This document shows positions 51,932 to 60,294 of a stretch of 64,000 nt of DNA, in pieces (position 1 is the first letter of the stretch; every line of letters starts with the position of its first letter). The DNA is from Paenibacillaceae bacterium. GTDB lineage: Bacteria; Bacillota; Bacilli; Paenibacillales; Paenibacillaceae. The stretch spans positions 1 to 64,000 of the forward strand of contig CAAFUF010000001.1 of the NCBI GenBank assembly GCA_900766135.1. Reading direction: 5' to 3'. The notes under the pieces are model-generated. The model worked only from the letters and a program-made list of their open reading frames with translations. It made no database searches and was not told the DNA's origin. Made by a program: the position numbers and the translations under genes.

Positions 51932-53263
51932 TTGAAGAAGCATTTTTCCATGCCCATCATCTTGGTTCTTGCGGTTTCCCTGCTGTTGTCGGCCTGTTCC
52001 GGCAATAACGGCGGAGGCGCCAACCAAGGCGGACAGAGCGACAAAAACGAGGGGCAAGGCGCCACGCCGGCCAAGAAGGTCGAGCTCAAGCTGACGACCT
52101 GGGCAGGAGCGGATGAAGCCAAAGAACTGCAGAAGCTTTTGGACGAGTTGAACGAGAAATCAACGACGTATACCCTCGTGCAGGATTCGAATCCGGCCGA
52201 ATACGATACGCGACTCATCACGCAGTTGACCGGGGATTCCGGACCGGATCTCTTCTGGATCAGCGCGCAGCGGGCAGCGCAGTTCTCGGCGGAAGGCGCA
52301 ATGCTGGATATTACGGATCGCCTGAAATCTTCTGACAAGCCGGCTGCCAATCTTGAGGATTATTACGAGGCGTCGCTTCAGCCGTTCACTCATGACGGCA
52401 AGGTATACGGCTTGCCGTGGTTACAGCAGCCGGTCATGTTATACGCGAATAAGGCATTGTTTGATGAAGCCGGCGTAGCCTATCCGGATGAAACCTGGAC
52501 TTGGAAGCAGTTCACCGATGCGATGACGAAACTGACCAAGGACAAGAACGGCAAGCATCCCGGCGAAGAAGGGTTTGACGAGAAATCGGTGGTTCAGTGG
52601 GGCTTTACGCTGAACGGCTGGCCGCCGTCCCAAATGTTCGTTTGGCAAAACGGTGGGGACGTATTAACCGAAGACGGCCAATCGCCGATCGATTCCCCGG
52701 AAGCGACGGAGGCCTTGAACTTCTACGCCGACCTAGTGAAGGGTCCATTGACGCCATCGCAGCAAATCGTGCGGGACCGCGGGTTCGACAAGATGTTCCG
52801 CGACGGTCAAGTAGCCATGTTCATGGGCGGAGCGGCCGACGATTTGGATTCTACGATCGAAAACGTGCAAGCCTTTATGGTCCCGGCAGGGCCGACCGGC
52901 ATCCACGCCACGTTCGGAGACATCCTTGGCATGGGCATCAACGCGAAGTCGAAGAACGCCGATGCCGCCTTCGAAGCGTTGGTTGACCTAAGCGACGCAA
53001 TCCATCACTGGAAAATCATGCCGCCGCGCCAATCGCTGGCCGACCTGGCCACGCTGCAGGAGCTCCATCCGAAGAAATCGCAGTCTCTGGAGGCGATCAT
53101 CGCGTCGATGGAATATGCCAGACCGTACCGCTATTCCGAGAAATATCCGGAATGGGACAACATCTACTGGACGCAGCTGATGGATCCGATCATCAATGCC
53201 GGCACCGATCCGGAGAAGCTGATTCCGGAAGTCAAGCCGCTGCTGGAAGACGCAATCAAATAA
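51932..53263 (+). CDS. Sugar ABC transporter solute-binding lipoprotein (CUT1, mannoside locus)
   Basis: A 443-residue binding protein of the MalE-like superfamily. The signal peptide ends LLLSAC with Cys22 as lipidated residue. The domain then has TWAGADEAKELQKLLDELN, a typical start of the family. It starts with TTG after GGTAGGGGG. The cytoplasmic GH130 and DUF1861 genes downstream point to a manno-oligosaccharide ligand, which the sequence alone does not prove. Confidence 0.9.
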   Translation: MKKHFSMPIILVLAVSLLLSACSGNNGGGANQGGQSDKNEGQGATPAKKVELKLTTWAGADEAKELQKLLDELNEKSTTYTLVQDSNPAEYDTRLITQLTGDSGPDLFWISAQRAAQFSAEGAMLDITDRLKSSDKPAANLEDYYEASLQPFTHDGKVYGLPWLQQPVMLYANKALFDEAGVAYPDETWTWKQFTDAMTKLTKDKNGKHPGEEGFDEKSVVQWGFTLNGWPPSQMFVWQNGGDVLTEDGQSPIDSPEATEALNFYADLVKGPLTPSQQIVRDRGFDKMFRDGQVAMFMGGAADDLDSTIENVQAFMVPAGPTGIHATFGDILGMGINAKSKNADAAFEALVDLSDAIHHWKIMPPRQSLADLATLQELHPKKSQSLEAIIASMEYARPYRYSEKYPEWDNIYWTQLMDPIINAGTDPEKLIPEVKPLLEDAIK

Positions 53264-53357
53264 TGAAGGCCTGGAATGGAAAGGACGGGGAGGCGCCAGC
53301 CTCCTTCCTTTCTTCATCAAGCGAATCGGCCAACCTGTGCAGAAAGGAGGAAACCGC

Positions 53358-54350
53358 ATGGAAAACCATCTTGCGACCTTTGTCCGATGGTTGATGGTGC
53401 CTGTCGTCCTAATCGTCATTGCGAGCTTGCTCTACTTCGTTGTCACCAAGCTCGGCTGGAAGAAGAAACAGGCCATCGGTTTGGCGCTTGTTTCCCCGTG
53501 GATTGTAGGTTTCCTGATCTTTACCGTCTATCCTCTGCTGGATTCCTTATACCTCAGCTTTACCGAGTCGTCGATGTTCGGCAAAACGGAGTGGGTGGGA
53601 TTCGGCAACTATATCAAGCTGTTTACGAACGATATCGAGTTCTGGCCGTCCATCCGGATCACGCTGCTTTACGCGGCCTTATCACTGCCGATCGGCGTAA
53701 TTGGGGCGCTGCTGGTCGCAATGCTCCTAAACAATAAAATCAAGGGGATCGGGACGTACCGTACGATCTATTTCCTTCCGGCGGTCATGCCAGAGGTGGC
53801 TGTGGCGCTGCTGTGGAGATGGATGTTCAACAGCGAATCGGGGATCATCAACTACGTTTTGTCCCCCGCGCTATCGCTGTTCGGCATCGATAAGCCCAAT
53901 TGGTTCGGAGATCCGCATTACGTCATCGGGGCTTTTGTCATCATGAGCTTATGGGGCATTTTCGGAACGAATACCGTCGTGTTCCTGGCCGGCTTGCAGG
54001 GAGTGCCCAGCTCCTTGTATGAAGCGGCCGAAATCGACGGGGCCGGACGGTTCGCCAAGTTCAAGCACATTACGATCCCGCAAATTTCGCCGGTGATCCT
54101 GCTGCAGGTCATCATGGGGATGATCGGAGCGCTGCAAATCTTCACGATTGCGATGTTCGTCCGTCCAACCTCGGCTGCCGGCAAATTCATGAACCAGCTC
54201 GTCTACGAACGCGGATTCACGCAGTTGCATATGGGCGAGGCGTCGGCGATCGCTTGGGTGCTGTTTATCATCATCCTGGTGTTGACGCTGCTCGTGTTCC
54301 GTTCCAGCCCGGCATGGGTTCACTACGAAACGGAAGCGAACAAGAGGTAG
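53358..54350 (+). CDS. Sugar ABC transporter permease (MalF-like)
   Basis: The 330-residue first permease of the mannoside importer has six core helices preceded by an extra N-terminal helix (LMVPVVLIVIASLLYFVV), and the EAA loop YEAAEIDGAGRFAKFKHITIPQI. ATG at 53358 follows AAAGGAGG. No ATPase follows. Confidence 0.93.
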   Translation: MENHLATFVRWLMVPVVLIVIASLLYFVVTKLGWKKKQAIGLALVSPWIVGFLIFTVYPLLDSLYLSFTESSMFGKTEWVGFGNYIKLFTNDIEFWPSIRITLLYAALSLPIGVIGALLVAMLLNNKIKGIGTYRTIYFLPAVMPEVAVALLWRWMFNSESGIINYVLSPALSLFGIDKPNWFGDPHYVIGAFVIMSLWGIFGTNTVVFLAGLQGVPSSLYEAAEIDGAGRFAKFKHITIPQISPVILLQVIMGMIGALQIFTIAMFVRPTSAAGKFMNQLVYERGFTQLHMGEASAIAWVLFIIILVLTLLVFRSSPAWVHYETEANKR

Positions 54351-54380
54351 TGAATTTTGGCTAATTAGGAGGTGTCATAC

Positions 54381-55259
54381 ATGGAAAATGCTTCATCGGC
54401 CAGTCCCCGGGCTCTTGCCGGCAGATCACTGAAACGGTTGAACAAAGCCTTGATATACGTGATCGTCACATTTCTGGCCGCCGTCATCCTGGTGCCGTTC
54501 TTCTGGATGGTGTCGACCGCGCTGCAGGCGGACGGGGATATCTTCGCCTGGCCGCCGCAATGGATTCCGAGTCCGCCGCAATGGCATAACTTCGCCGAAG
54601 CGTGGACGGCCATGCCGTTTAACCGCTATCTGTTTAACACGATCTTTATCGTAGTATTGGGAATTATTGCGGAGCTGGCCAGCGCCACGGTTGTCGCTTA
54701 TGGATTTGCGCGCTTTCGTTTTCCCGGGAGCGGTTTGATCTTCCTGGTCCTGCTGGCCACAATGATGCTGCCGTTTCACGTTACGCTCATTCCGACGTTC
54801 CTGATCTGGCAAAAATTCGGGCTGGTCGGCCAGTTCGATCCGCTCGTGCTGCGGGCTTGGACGGCATGGGGCCCCTTTTATATTTTTCTGCTGCGCCAGT
54901 TTTTCATGACCTTGCCGCGGGAGCTGGACGATGCGGCCGAGATGGACGGGGCGAACTTCTTTCAGACGTTCGTGTACATCATGTTGCCGCAGGTGAAGCC
55001 GGCACTGCTGGCCGTGGCGATCTTCGCGTTCCGGGGGTATTGGAACGACTTCCTCGGTCCGCTCATTTACCTGTCGGATATGAAGCTGTATACGTTGAAC
55101 GTCGGCATGTATTTCTTTATGGGCGGCGTGAACGAGGCCCCGCAGTGGAATTACCTGATGGCGATGTCCACGCTGGTGGCGCTCCCGGTCATCCTGCTGT
55201 TCTTTATGGCCCAGCGCTATTTTATCGAAGGCATTACGTTTACGGGCATCAAAGACTAA
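54381..55259 (+). CDS. Sugar ABC transporter permease (MalG-like)
   Basis: The 292-residue second permease has six helices and the EAA-like loop LDDAAEMDGANFFQTFVYIMLPQVKP. Its C-terminus is YFIEGITFTGIKD, as in the MalG branch. ATG at 54381 follows TTAGGAGG. It completes the importer; the GH130 gene is 33 bases downstream. Confidence 0.93.
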   Translation: MENASSASPRALAGRSLKRLNKALIYVIVTFLAAVILVPFFWMVSTALQADGDIFAWPPQWIPSPPQWHNFAEAWTAMPFNRYLFNTIFIVVLGIIAELASATVVAYGFARFRFPGSGLIFLVLLATMMLPFHVTLIPTFLIWQKFGLVGQFDPLVLRAWTAWGPFYIFLLRQFFMTLPRELDDAAEMDGANFFQTFVYIMLPQVKPALLAVAIFAFRGYWNDFLGPLIYLSDMKLYTLNVGMYFFMGGVNEAPQWNYLMAMSTLVALPVILLFFMAQRYFIEGITFTGIKD

Positions 55260-55292
55260 TCAGTCCGAGCTTCGGATAGGAGGAACTACCAT

Positions 55293-56387
55293 ATGACGAT
55301 GTTGCAGAATATAGAGATTGAACGCTCCGTGAACAATCCGCTGATTACGCCGAAGGACGTCAAGCCATCCTTCCCGGATTGGGAGGTGCTCGGCGTATTT
55401 AACGCCGGCGTGGCCGAATATGAGGGAGAAGTGATCCTGCTGCTGCGGGTGGCGGAATGCCCTCGACAGAATAATCCTCGCCATGTGCTTGTTCCGGTGC
55501 TGGACGTGAACGGACGAGCTTCCGTTTCCGAGCCGGCTGTGGAAATCGTGAAGGTCGACAAAGACGACCCGAATCTCGACTTCTCCGATCCCCGGGTCAT
55601 TCGCGATCGCGAAGGAGGGACCGTCTACTTAACCTCGATTTCCCATTTTCGCGTGGCGCGCAGCCGAGACGGCTTGACGTTTACGATCGATGAGACGCCA
55701 AGCATCTGGCCTGCCGACCCGCTGGAACGCTGGGGTATCGAAGATCCGCGGATTACCCGCTTGGGGGATCGTTATCATATCGCATACAGCGCCGTATCCG
55801 AAAGAGGCGTGGCCGTCGGCAGGCTGACGACCTCCGACTTCGTCTCGTTCCGCCGGGAAGGATTGATCCTGGCTCCGACGAATAAGGATGTGGCGGTGTT
55901 CCCCGCTGCAATTAACGGGAAGTATTATATGCTGCACCGCCCGGTGCCGGAGAGCATTGGACAGCCGGAAATGTGGCTGGCCGAATCGCCCGATCTGGAG
56001 CACTGGGGGAACCATCGCTTTCTGATGGGCTTGCGTGAAGGGAAATGGGATAGCGCGCGTATCGGAGCGGGCTGCGTGCCGATTCAGACCGAGGCAGGCT
56101 GGCTCATCCTGTATCATGGTGCGGACCGGACCCATCGTTATTGTATGGGTGCGGCCCTGCTGGACCTTCAGGATCCGGGCCGGGTGATCGCCCGGATGGA
56201 GGAGCCGCTGATCGTGCCGGAAAGCGAATATGAGACGAGCGGATTTTTCCATAGCGTCATCTTTGCCTGCGGGGCGATCCGAAGAGGAGAGCAAGTAATG
56301 ATGTATTACGGGGCATCGGACGATTCGATGGCCTGCGCGAGCTTTCATCTCCCGCAGCTGTTGGAAGCCTTGAAACCACTAACCTAA
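55293..56387 (+). CDS. GH130 family mannoside phosphorylase
   Basis: A 364-residue cytoplasmic beta-propeller that phosphorolyses beta-mannosides to mannose-1-phosphate. Key segments are VFNAGVAEYEGEVILLLRVAE at the start, the DPR motifs in DFSDPRVI and GIEDPRIT (with acid Asp), PTNKDVAVFPAAINGKYYMLHRP and the phosphate-binding WDSARIGAGCVPI near residue 260. GH130 enzymes differ in linkage (beta-1,4-mannosyl-glucose, beta-1,2- or beta-1,4-mannobiose), and I cannot tell which applies. AGGAGG precedes the ATG. It is in the LacI-controlled operon between the importer and DUF1861. Confidence 0.92.
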   Translation: MTMLQNIEIERSVNNPLITPKDVKPSFPDWEVLGVFNAGVAEYEGEVILLLRVAECPRQNNPRHVLVPVLDVNGRASVSEPAVEIVKVDKDDPNLDFSDPRVIRDREGGTVYLTSISHFRVARSRDGLTFTIDETPSIWPADPLERWGIEDPRITRLGDRYHIAYSAVSERGVAVGRLTTSDFVSFRREGLILAPTNKDVAVFPAAINGKYYMLHRPVPESIGQPEMWLAESPDLEHWGNHRFLMGLREGKWDSARIGAGCVPIQTEAGWLILYHGADRTHRYCMGAALLDLQDPGRVIARMEEPLIVPESEYETSGFFHSVIFACGAIRRGEQVMMYYGASDDSMACASFHLPQLLEALKPLT

Positions 56388-56403
56388 CGGAAGGGATACC
56401 ACG

Positions 56404-57354
56404 ATGGCAGAATTTCAGAACAGCGGCGCATTGTCGTGCGAGAAATTAGTTGAAGCCTATCGCAGCAAATCAAAAGCAAAGAAGGCCGGAGAAGCCGTCA
56501 AACTGCTGTTTGAAGGCGTGGACGGCCGGGATGTCTATAATATTTCGGCTCCCTTCGAGGACGAAGGCGAGCTGGTGATTGCCGGGCGCGTCGAACGACG
56601 GGACAGCGAGGAATCGGAGATCTGGTTTTTCGTCCGCCGCGGTGAGCGCTGGTTGCCCCGGGAAGGGGCTCCGGTCTTTGCGCTGCAGGATCCGTTTTAC
56701 ACCCGGATTGGCGGAGAATTGGTCTTTGGCGGGGTTCAGACGTTCCCCCATCCGGAACGGGAAGGGGAGCTTAGCTGGCGAACGGTATTTTACAAGGGGG
56801 CGAACCTCGGCGGGTTATCGCCGTTTTTTCAAGGCCCGGACCAAATGAAGGATTTGCGGCTCGTGGAGTTGTTCGACGGAAGCATCGGGATCTTTACCCG
56901 TCCCCAGGGGGCGAAAGGCGGCAGAGGGAAGATCGGCTTCGCCAAAGTCGAACGGCTGGAAGACCTCTCGATCGAAGTAGTGAATGAAGCTCCGCTGCTG
57001 GACCAATTCCTCGACGAGGAATGGGGCGGCTGCAACGAGATCCACATGTTGGCCAACGGCAAGCTGGGAGTGCTGGGGCATATCGCCCGCTTCGACGAAC
57101 GGGGCGACCGCCATTATTATCCGATGGCCTTCGGTTACGACCCGGTTACCGGCCGCTATTCCAACATGGAAATCATCGCCGAACGTTCCGATTTCCTGCA
57201 AGGCCCGTCCAAACGGCAGGATCTAACGGATGTCGTGTTCAGCGGAGGGCTTGTCCGCCAAGGCGGAGGGAAAGCCAAGCTCTACGCGGGGATCAGCGAT
57301 GCCGAGGCGCAGAAGCTGGAGATCGACGATCCGTTTGCGGAGTTCGAGAAATAA
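56404..57354 (+). CDS. DUF1861 protein, predicted beta-propeller, in the GH130 operon
   Basis: The 316-residue protein matches DUF1861 (family of Thermotoga TM1225-type proteins, as I recall). It has FEGVDGRDVYNISAPFEDEGELVIAGRVERRDSEESEIWFF at the start, DQFLDEEWGGCNEIHML in the middle and DLTDVVFSGGLVRQGGGKAKLYAGISDAEA near the end. The repeated short beta segments suggest a five-bladed propeller like GH130 and GH43 enzymes. The gene is 16 bases after GH130 and shares its transcript. Its biochemical role is not established to my knowledge. Confidence 0.85.
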   Translation: MAEFQNSGALSCEKLVEAYRSKSKAKKAGEAVKLLFEGVDGRDVYNISAPFEDEGELVIAGRVERRDSEESEIWFFVRRGERWLPREGAPVFALQDPFYTRIGGELVFGGVQTFPHPEREGELSWRTVFYKGANLGGLSPFFQGPDQMKDLRLVELFDGSIGIFTRPQGAKGGRGKIGFAKVERLEDLSIEVVNEAPLLDQFLDEEWGGCNEIHMLANGKLGVLGHIARFDERGDRHYYPMAFGYDPVTGRYSNMEIIAERSDFLQGPSKRQDLTDVVFSGGLVRQGGGKAKLYAGISDAEAQKLEIDDPFAEFEK

Positions 57355-57361
57355 TAACCCG

Positions 57362-57391
57362 AAAACCCCTTTCCATCCGAAAGGGGCTTTT
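57362..57391 (+). terminator. Intrinsic terminator of the mannoside operon
   Basis: CCCCTTTC pairs with GAAAGGGG around five bases, with A and T tracts at either end. It can serve both converging genes. Confidence 0.75.
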
Positions 57392-57397
57392 GCTCGC

Positions 57398-57883
57398 TTA
57401 ATGGGACATCCCGGCCATGCCGCCGACGATTTCTGGATTGACCATCCCGAAGATCATGGCGATGTGGGCGACGATGAGGAATCCGCTGACGAGGACAAAG
57501 TGCAGCTTCAGCTTCTCGTCCTCGGAACGTTTGCGGCCAATGACGCCAAGTTCTAGCAGCGCCAGCGGCAGCAGGAAGAAAGCCCCGCTCAGGTAGAACC
57601 CGACAGCCACGACGTCCACCCAGGTGTGCCATTCGCCGTTAACGGTCAAAGGAATGAACGCCGTAGGGAACAAATAGAGGAAAATGCCGGTAAAATAAAG
57701 CCCTGCCAAGATACTGCAGATTTTATTGAAGGTGTTGAGGCCGCCCTGCCGCCCCCGGTTAAACAAGATGATAAATTCGGTGACGGTGATCGTCTCTGCA
57801 AAGATAACGGGGATCGCCATGAATAAAATCAAGTTCCACGGCTGGTTATCCGCCAGCAAAGACATGTAGTGCGTCATGCTCAT
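57398..57883 (-). CDS. Four-helix membrane protein (DUF6803-like)
   Basis: The 161-residue hydrophobic protein has four or five helices (LILFMAIPVIFAETITVTEFIILF, ICSILAGLYFTGIFLYLF, VDVVAVGFYLSGAFFLLPLALL and HFVLVSGFLIVAHIAMIFGM). Between them is an exposed tryptophan-containing loop. It resembles proteins annotated DUF6803, which have no known role. A strong GGAGG precedes the ATG. It stands alone on the minus strand, converging on the mannoside operon. Confidence 0.7.
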   Translation of the reverse strand: MSMTHYMSLLADNQPWNLILFMAIPVIFAETITVTEFIILFNRGRQGGLNTFNKICSILAGLYFTGIFLYLFPTAFIPLTVNGEWHTWVDVVAVGFYLSGAFFLLPLALLELGVIGRKRSEDEKLKLHFVLVSGFLIVAHIAMIFGMVNPEIVGGMAGMSH

Positions 57884-58120
57884 GTTTCATTTCCTCCAAG
57901 TAGGTTATTTATTTCACAACCCATTCTACAGAGCAATTGTGTGGAAAGTATGGAGAACCCGTGTGGATTTTATTGCCCGGATTCGTTGAAAAATCTGGGA
58001 ATGTCGACTACACTATCGATAGTCTCTCATACTTTTTCGGACATCAACGCTATTACGGACATAGAATACTCATATACGTGATTTCACTTTATTTCCGGCA
58101 AGCGGAGAGGTGGGGCAGCG

Positions 58121-59215
58121 ATGGGATTTTGGATCGTATTGGCAATCGGATGGATTGCGGGAGTTATTCTGTTTCGAAAAATCGTGCTTCGCGAACGGGA
58201 GGAATCGTATCGCGGCACGGAAAAGGTATCGGTCATCATCCCGGCGCGGAACGAAGCGGGGAATTTGCCGCAGCTGCTGGGTTCGCTGCAAAAGCAAACC
58301 TATCCGCCATATGAAATCATCGTGGTGGACGATTTTTCCGAAGATGGAACTTATGACATTGCCGCGGATTACGGGGCAAAGGTGTTCCGCAACGAGGCAT
58401 TGCCCCCCGGCTGGACGGGGAAAACTTGGGCGGTATGGAACGGATACCGGCAATCGACCGGCGAGGTGATCGCCTTCCTCGATGCCGACATCCGCTTGGC
58501 CCCCCGGGCGCTCGAATCGCTGCTGCAGGCGCGGGCCGAAGCCGGAGGCGTCATTTCCGCAGTGCCGTTTCATGTCACGGAGAAGTTTTACGAACGCCTG
58601 GCGTTGATTACCAACGTCCTGGGCGTATTTGCCTTTACGTCGCCGTTTGAGCAAAACAGCCCGCATAAAGGGCTATACGGCTCCTGCATCGTGACGACGC
58701 GCCGCGATTACGAGGCGATCCAGGGGCATGACAGCATCCGTTCGGAACTGCTGGACGATTTGAACCTCGGCGCCAAATTCCGGGCGGCGGGGCTCCGCGT
58801 AACCAATTTTCTCGGCGGCGGCCTCGTCTCCTTCCGCATGTATCCGAACGGGATTCGCAGCGAGCTGGAGGGGTTCGGCAAAGGCGCGGTGCTGAGCACC
58901 GCCAAGCTTCGGCCAGCCACCACGCTGCTGGTGGCCGCGTGGCTGATCGGGCTGATCGCTTCCGAAGGCGCGTTGTTCCTTTGGAATACGTCATGGGCCT
59001 ATCCGCTGCTGTTCGGGTATTTGCTGTATGCGGCGCAGCTTTATTTTCTGGTGCGTTATGTAGGGAAGTTCGGCGTGTTCATGCCTCTGCTTCACGTGTT
59101 GTCTACGCTCTTCTTTCTGGTGGTGCTGCTCTACTCGGCCTATCAGGTGGCGTTTCGCGGATCGGTCACCTGGAAAGGCCGGGACGTGCAGGTAGGAAGC
59201 AGGGGAGACCGATGA
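58121..59215 (+). CDS. Glycosyltransferase family 2 protein (CrtQ-like)
   Basis: A 364-residue membrane-anchored glycosyltransferase. It has one N-terminal helix, then a GT-A domain with VSVIIPARNEAGNLPQLLGSL, VVDDFSEDGT, the metal-binding DADIRL, and ELLDDLNLGAKFRAAG carrying the catalytic ED-like acid pair. C-terminal helices follow (TTLLVAAWLIGLIAS, YLLYAAQLYFLVRY, VLSTLFFLVVLLYSAYQV). The layout recalls CrtQ-type enzymes of glycosylated carotenoid synthesis. No carotenoid genes are nearby, so the acceptor is unknown. Its stop overlaps the next gene in ATGA. Confidence 0.88.
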   Translation: MGFWIVLAIGWIAGVILFRKIVLREREESYRGTEKVSVIIPARNEAGNLPQLLGSLQKQTYPPYEIIVVDDFSEDGTYDIAADYGAKVFRNEALPPGWTGKTWAVWNGYRQSTGEVIAFLDADIRLAPRALESLLQARAEAGGVISAVPFHVTEKFYERLALITNVLGVFAFTSPFEQNSPHKGLYGSCIVTTRRDYEAIQGHDSIRSELLDDLNLGAKFRAAGLRVTNFLGGGLVSFRMYPNGIRSELEGFGKGAVLSTAKLRPATTLLVAAWLIGLIASEGALFLWNTSWAYPLLFGYLLYAAQLYFLVRYVGKFGVFMPLLHVLSTLFFLVVLLYSAYQVAFRGSVTWKGRDVQVGSRGDR

Positions 59216-59853
59216 TTCTATGGCTGGCTGTCGCTGAGTTCCTATGCGGGGCGTTGATGTTCTCTTATTGGCTGGGCAAGTTGGTTCGGAAGGATTTGAA
59301 GCGGGTCGGGGACGGCAACCCGGGGGCATTCAACTTGTGGCGGGCCGCCGGTTACCGCTGGGGGCTGGCGGGCATTGCGTTGGATTTCCTGAAAGGATAT
59401 GTGCCGCTGGTATTTCTAATCGAATCGGGAACGCTGGGAAGGGATTACGGAATGACGCTCGTCGCCGCCGCGCCGATTCTAGGCCACGCCTTTTCGCCTT
59501 TTCTGAAATTCAAGGGAGGCAAGGCGATTGCCGTAACCTTCGGCGTTTGGAGCGCCTTAACCCGATTTGAGGCGGCTTTAGCCTATGCGGTGATACTGGC
59601 CGTGCTGCTCGCAGCATTTTCATTCTATAAAAAGGGGAAATATGCGTCACGGGAAGCCGACGGCTTCCAGGTCGTGGCCGGCATGGCGTTATTATCGGTT
59701 TATCTCCTGGCTTCCGGTGCTCCTCCTGCTATATGGGGCGTATGGCTGATGAACCTGATGGTATTGGCGTATGCCAATCGCCAGGCGATTCGGGTCTTCC
59801 TGACCGGCAAGGGTGGCAAGCTCCCCCGTTCGGGCGATGGCGTTACGCTGTGA
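59212..59853 (+). CDS. PlsY-like acyltransferase
   Basis: The 213-residue protein has five or more helices and PlsY-type motifs: FSYWLGKLVRKDLKRVGDGNPGAFNLWRAAG at the start and ILGHAFSPFLKFKGGKAIAVTFG in the middle. PlsY uses acyl-phosphate to acylate glycerol-3-phosphate. Pairing with a glycosyltransferase by a four-base overlap suggests a separate duty, such as acylation of a glycolipid. ATG at 59212 overlaps the preceding stop. A second, canonical plsY probably exists elsewhere, but I cannot see it. Confidence 0.85.
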   Translation: MILWLAVAEFLCGALMFSYWLGKLVRKDLKRVGDGNPGAFNLWRAAGYRWGLAGIALDFLKGYVPLVFLIESGTLGRDYGMTLVAAAPILGHAFSPFLKFKGGKAIAVTFGVWSALTRFEAALAYAVILAVLLAAFSFYKKGKYASREADGFQVVAGMALLSVYLLASGAPPAIWGVWLMNLMVLAYANRQAIRVFLTGKGGKLPRSGDGVTL

Positions 59854-59972
59854 CTTTCGGCATTGATTGAAGCGGGGATAGAGCAAGCAAGGAGAAAATC
59901 TAGCAACCAAGGTATATCTTGGAGAAGATATAGAAAGCCTAGTAGCAACTTATACGGAAGGAGCAAAGCTGT

Positions 59973-60146
59973 ATGGATGCTACTCTTGGAGCGGATGAAG
60001 TTGTCCGTCGAATCAAACGGTTGCAGAGCGAAGGCGTTTCGCTGAGCAAGAAGCAGGTCAAGCAAAACGATCCGGAGTTGATGCGCAACGCTTTGTTTTA
60101 TTTTCCCAGTTGGGAACATGCCGTAAAGAACGCGGAAGTTTTGTAA
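59973..60146 (+). CDS. 57-residue protein with a homing-endonuclease-associated repeat motif
   Basis: ATG at 59973 follows AAGGAG at about nine bases and reads a 57-residue, basic, soluble protein. The core VVRRIKRLQSEGVSLSKKQV and the end ALFYFPSWEHAVKNAEV resemble one unit of the repeat (IxxLxxxG...P.L...A...FGSWxxALxxAG) seen in HNH-associated proteins. There is no nuclease domain. It may be a stand-alone regulator or small DNA-binding protein. A strong terminator follows within 15 bases, which supports a real transcript. Confidence 0.6.
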   Translation: MDATLGADEVVRRIKRLQSEGVSLSKKQVKQNDPELMRNALFYFPSWEHAVKNAEVL

Positions 60147-60159
60147 GGAACACCCCATC

Positions 60160-60212
60160 AACCAATTCGGGTTGGCATTGAGGATGCCATGACCGGATTG
60201 GTTTTTTTTTGG
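60160..60212 (+). terminator. Intrinsic terminator after the 57-residue protein
   Basis: AACCAATTCGG pairs with CCGGATTGGTT, enclosing an inner stem, followed by eight T. Confidence 0.8.
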
Positions 60213-60294
60213 TTGTTTCTTTTCCGGACAAGGGCCGATATGATGGAGATGAAGATTCGTGTAAGCGATTAAATGAATGAGGAAGCCTGGGCCG

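Noticed and set aside
58010..58021. ACTATCGATAGT palindrome ahead of the glycosyltransferase
   Set aside because: A short perfect palindrome without a matching promoter or second copy. It may be chance.
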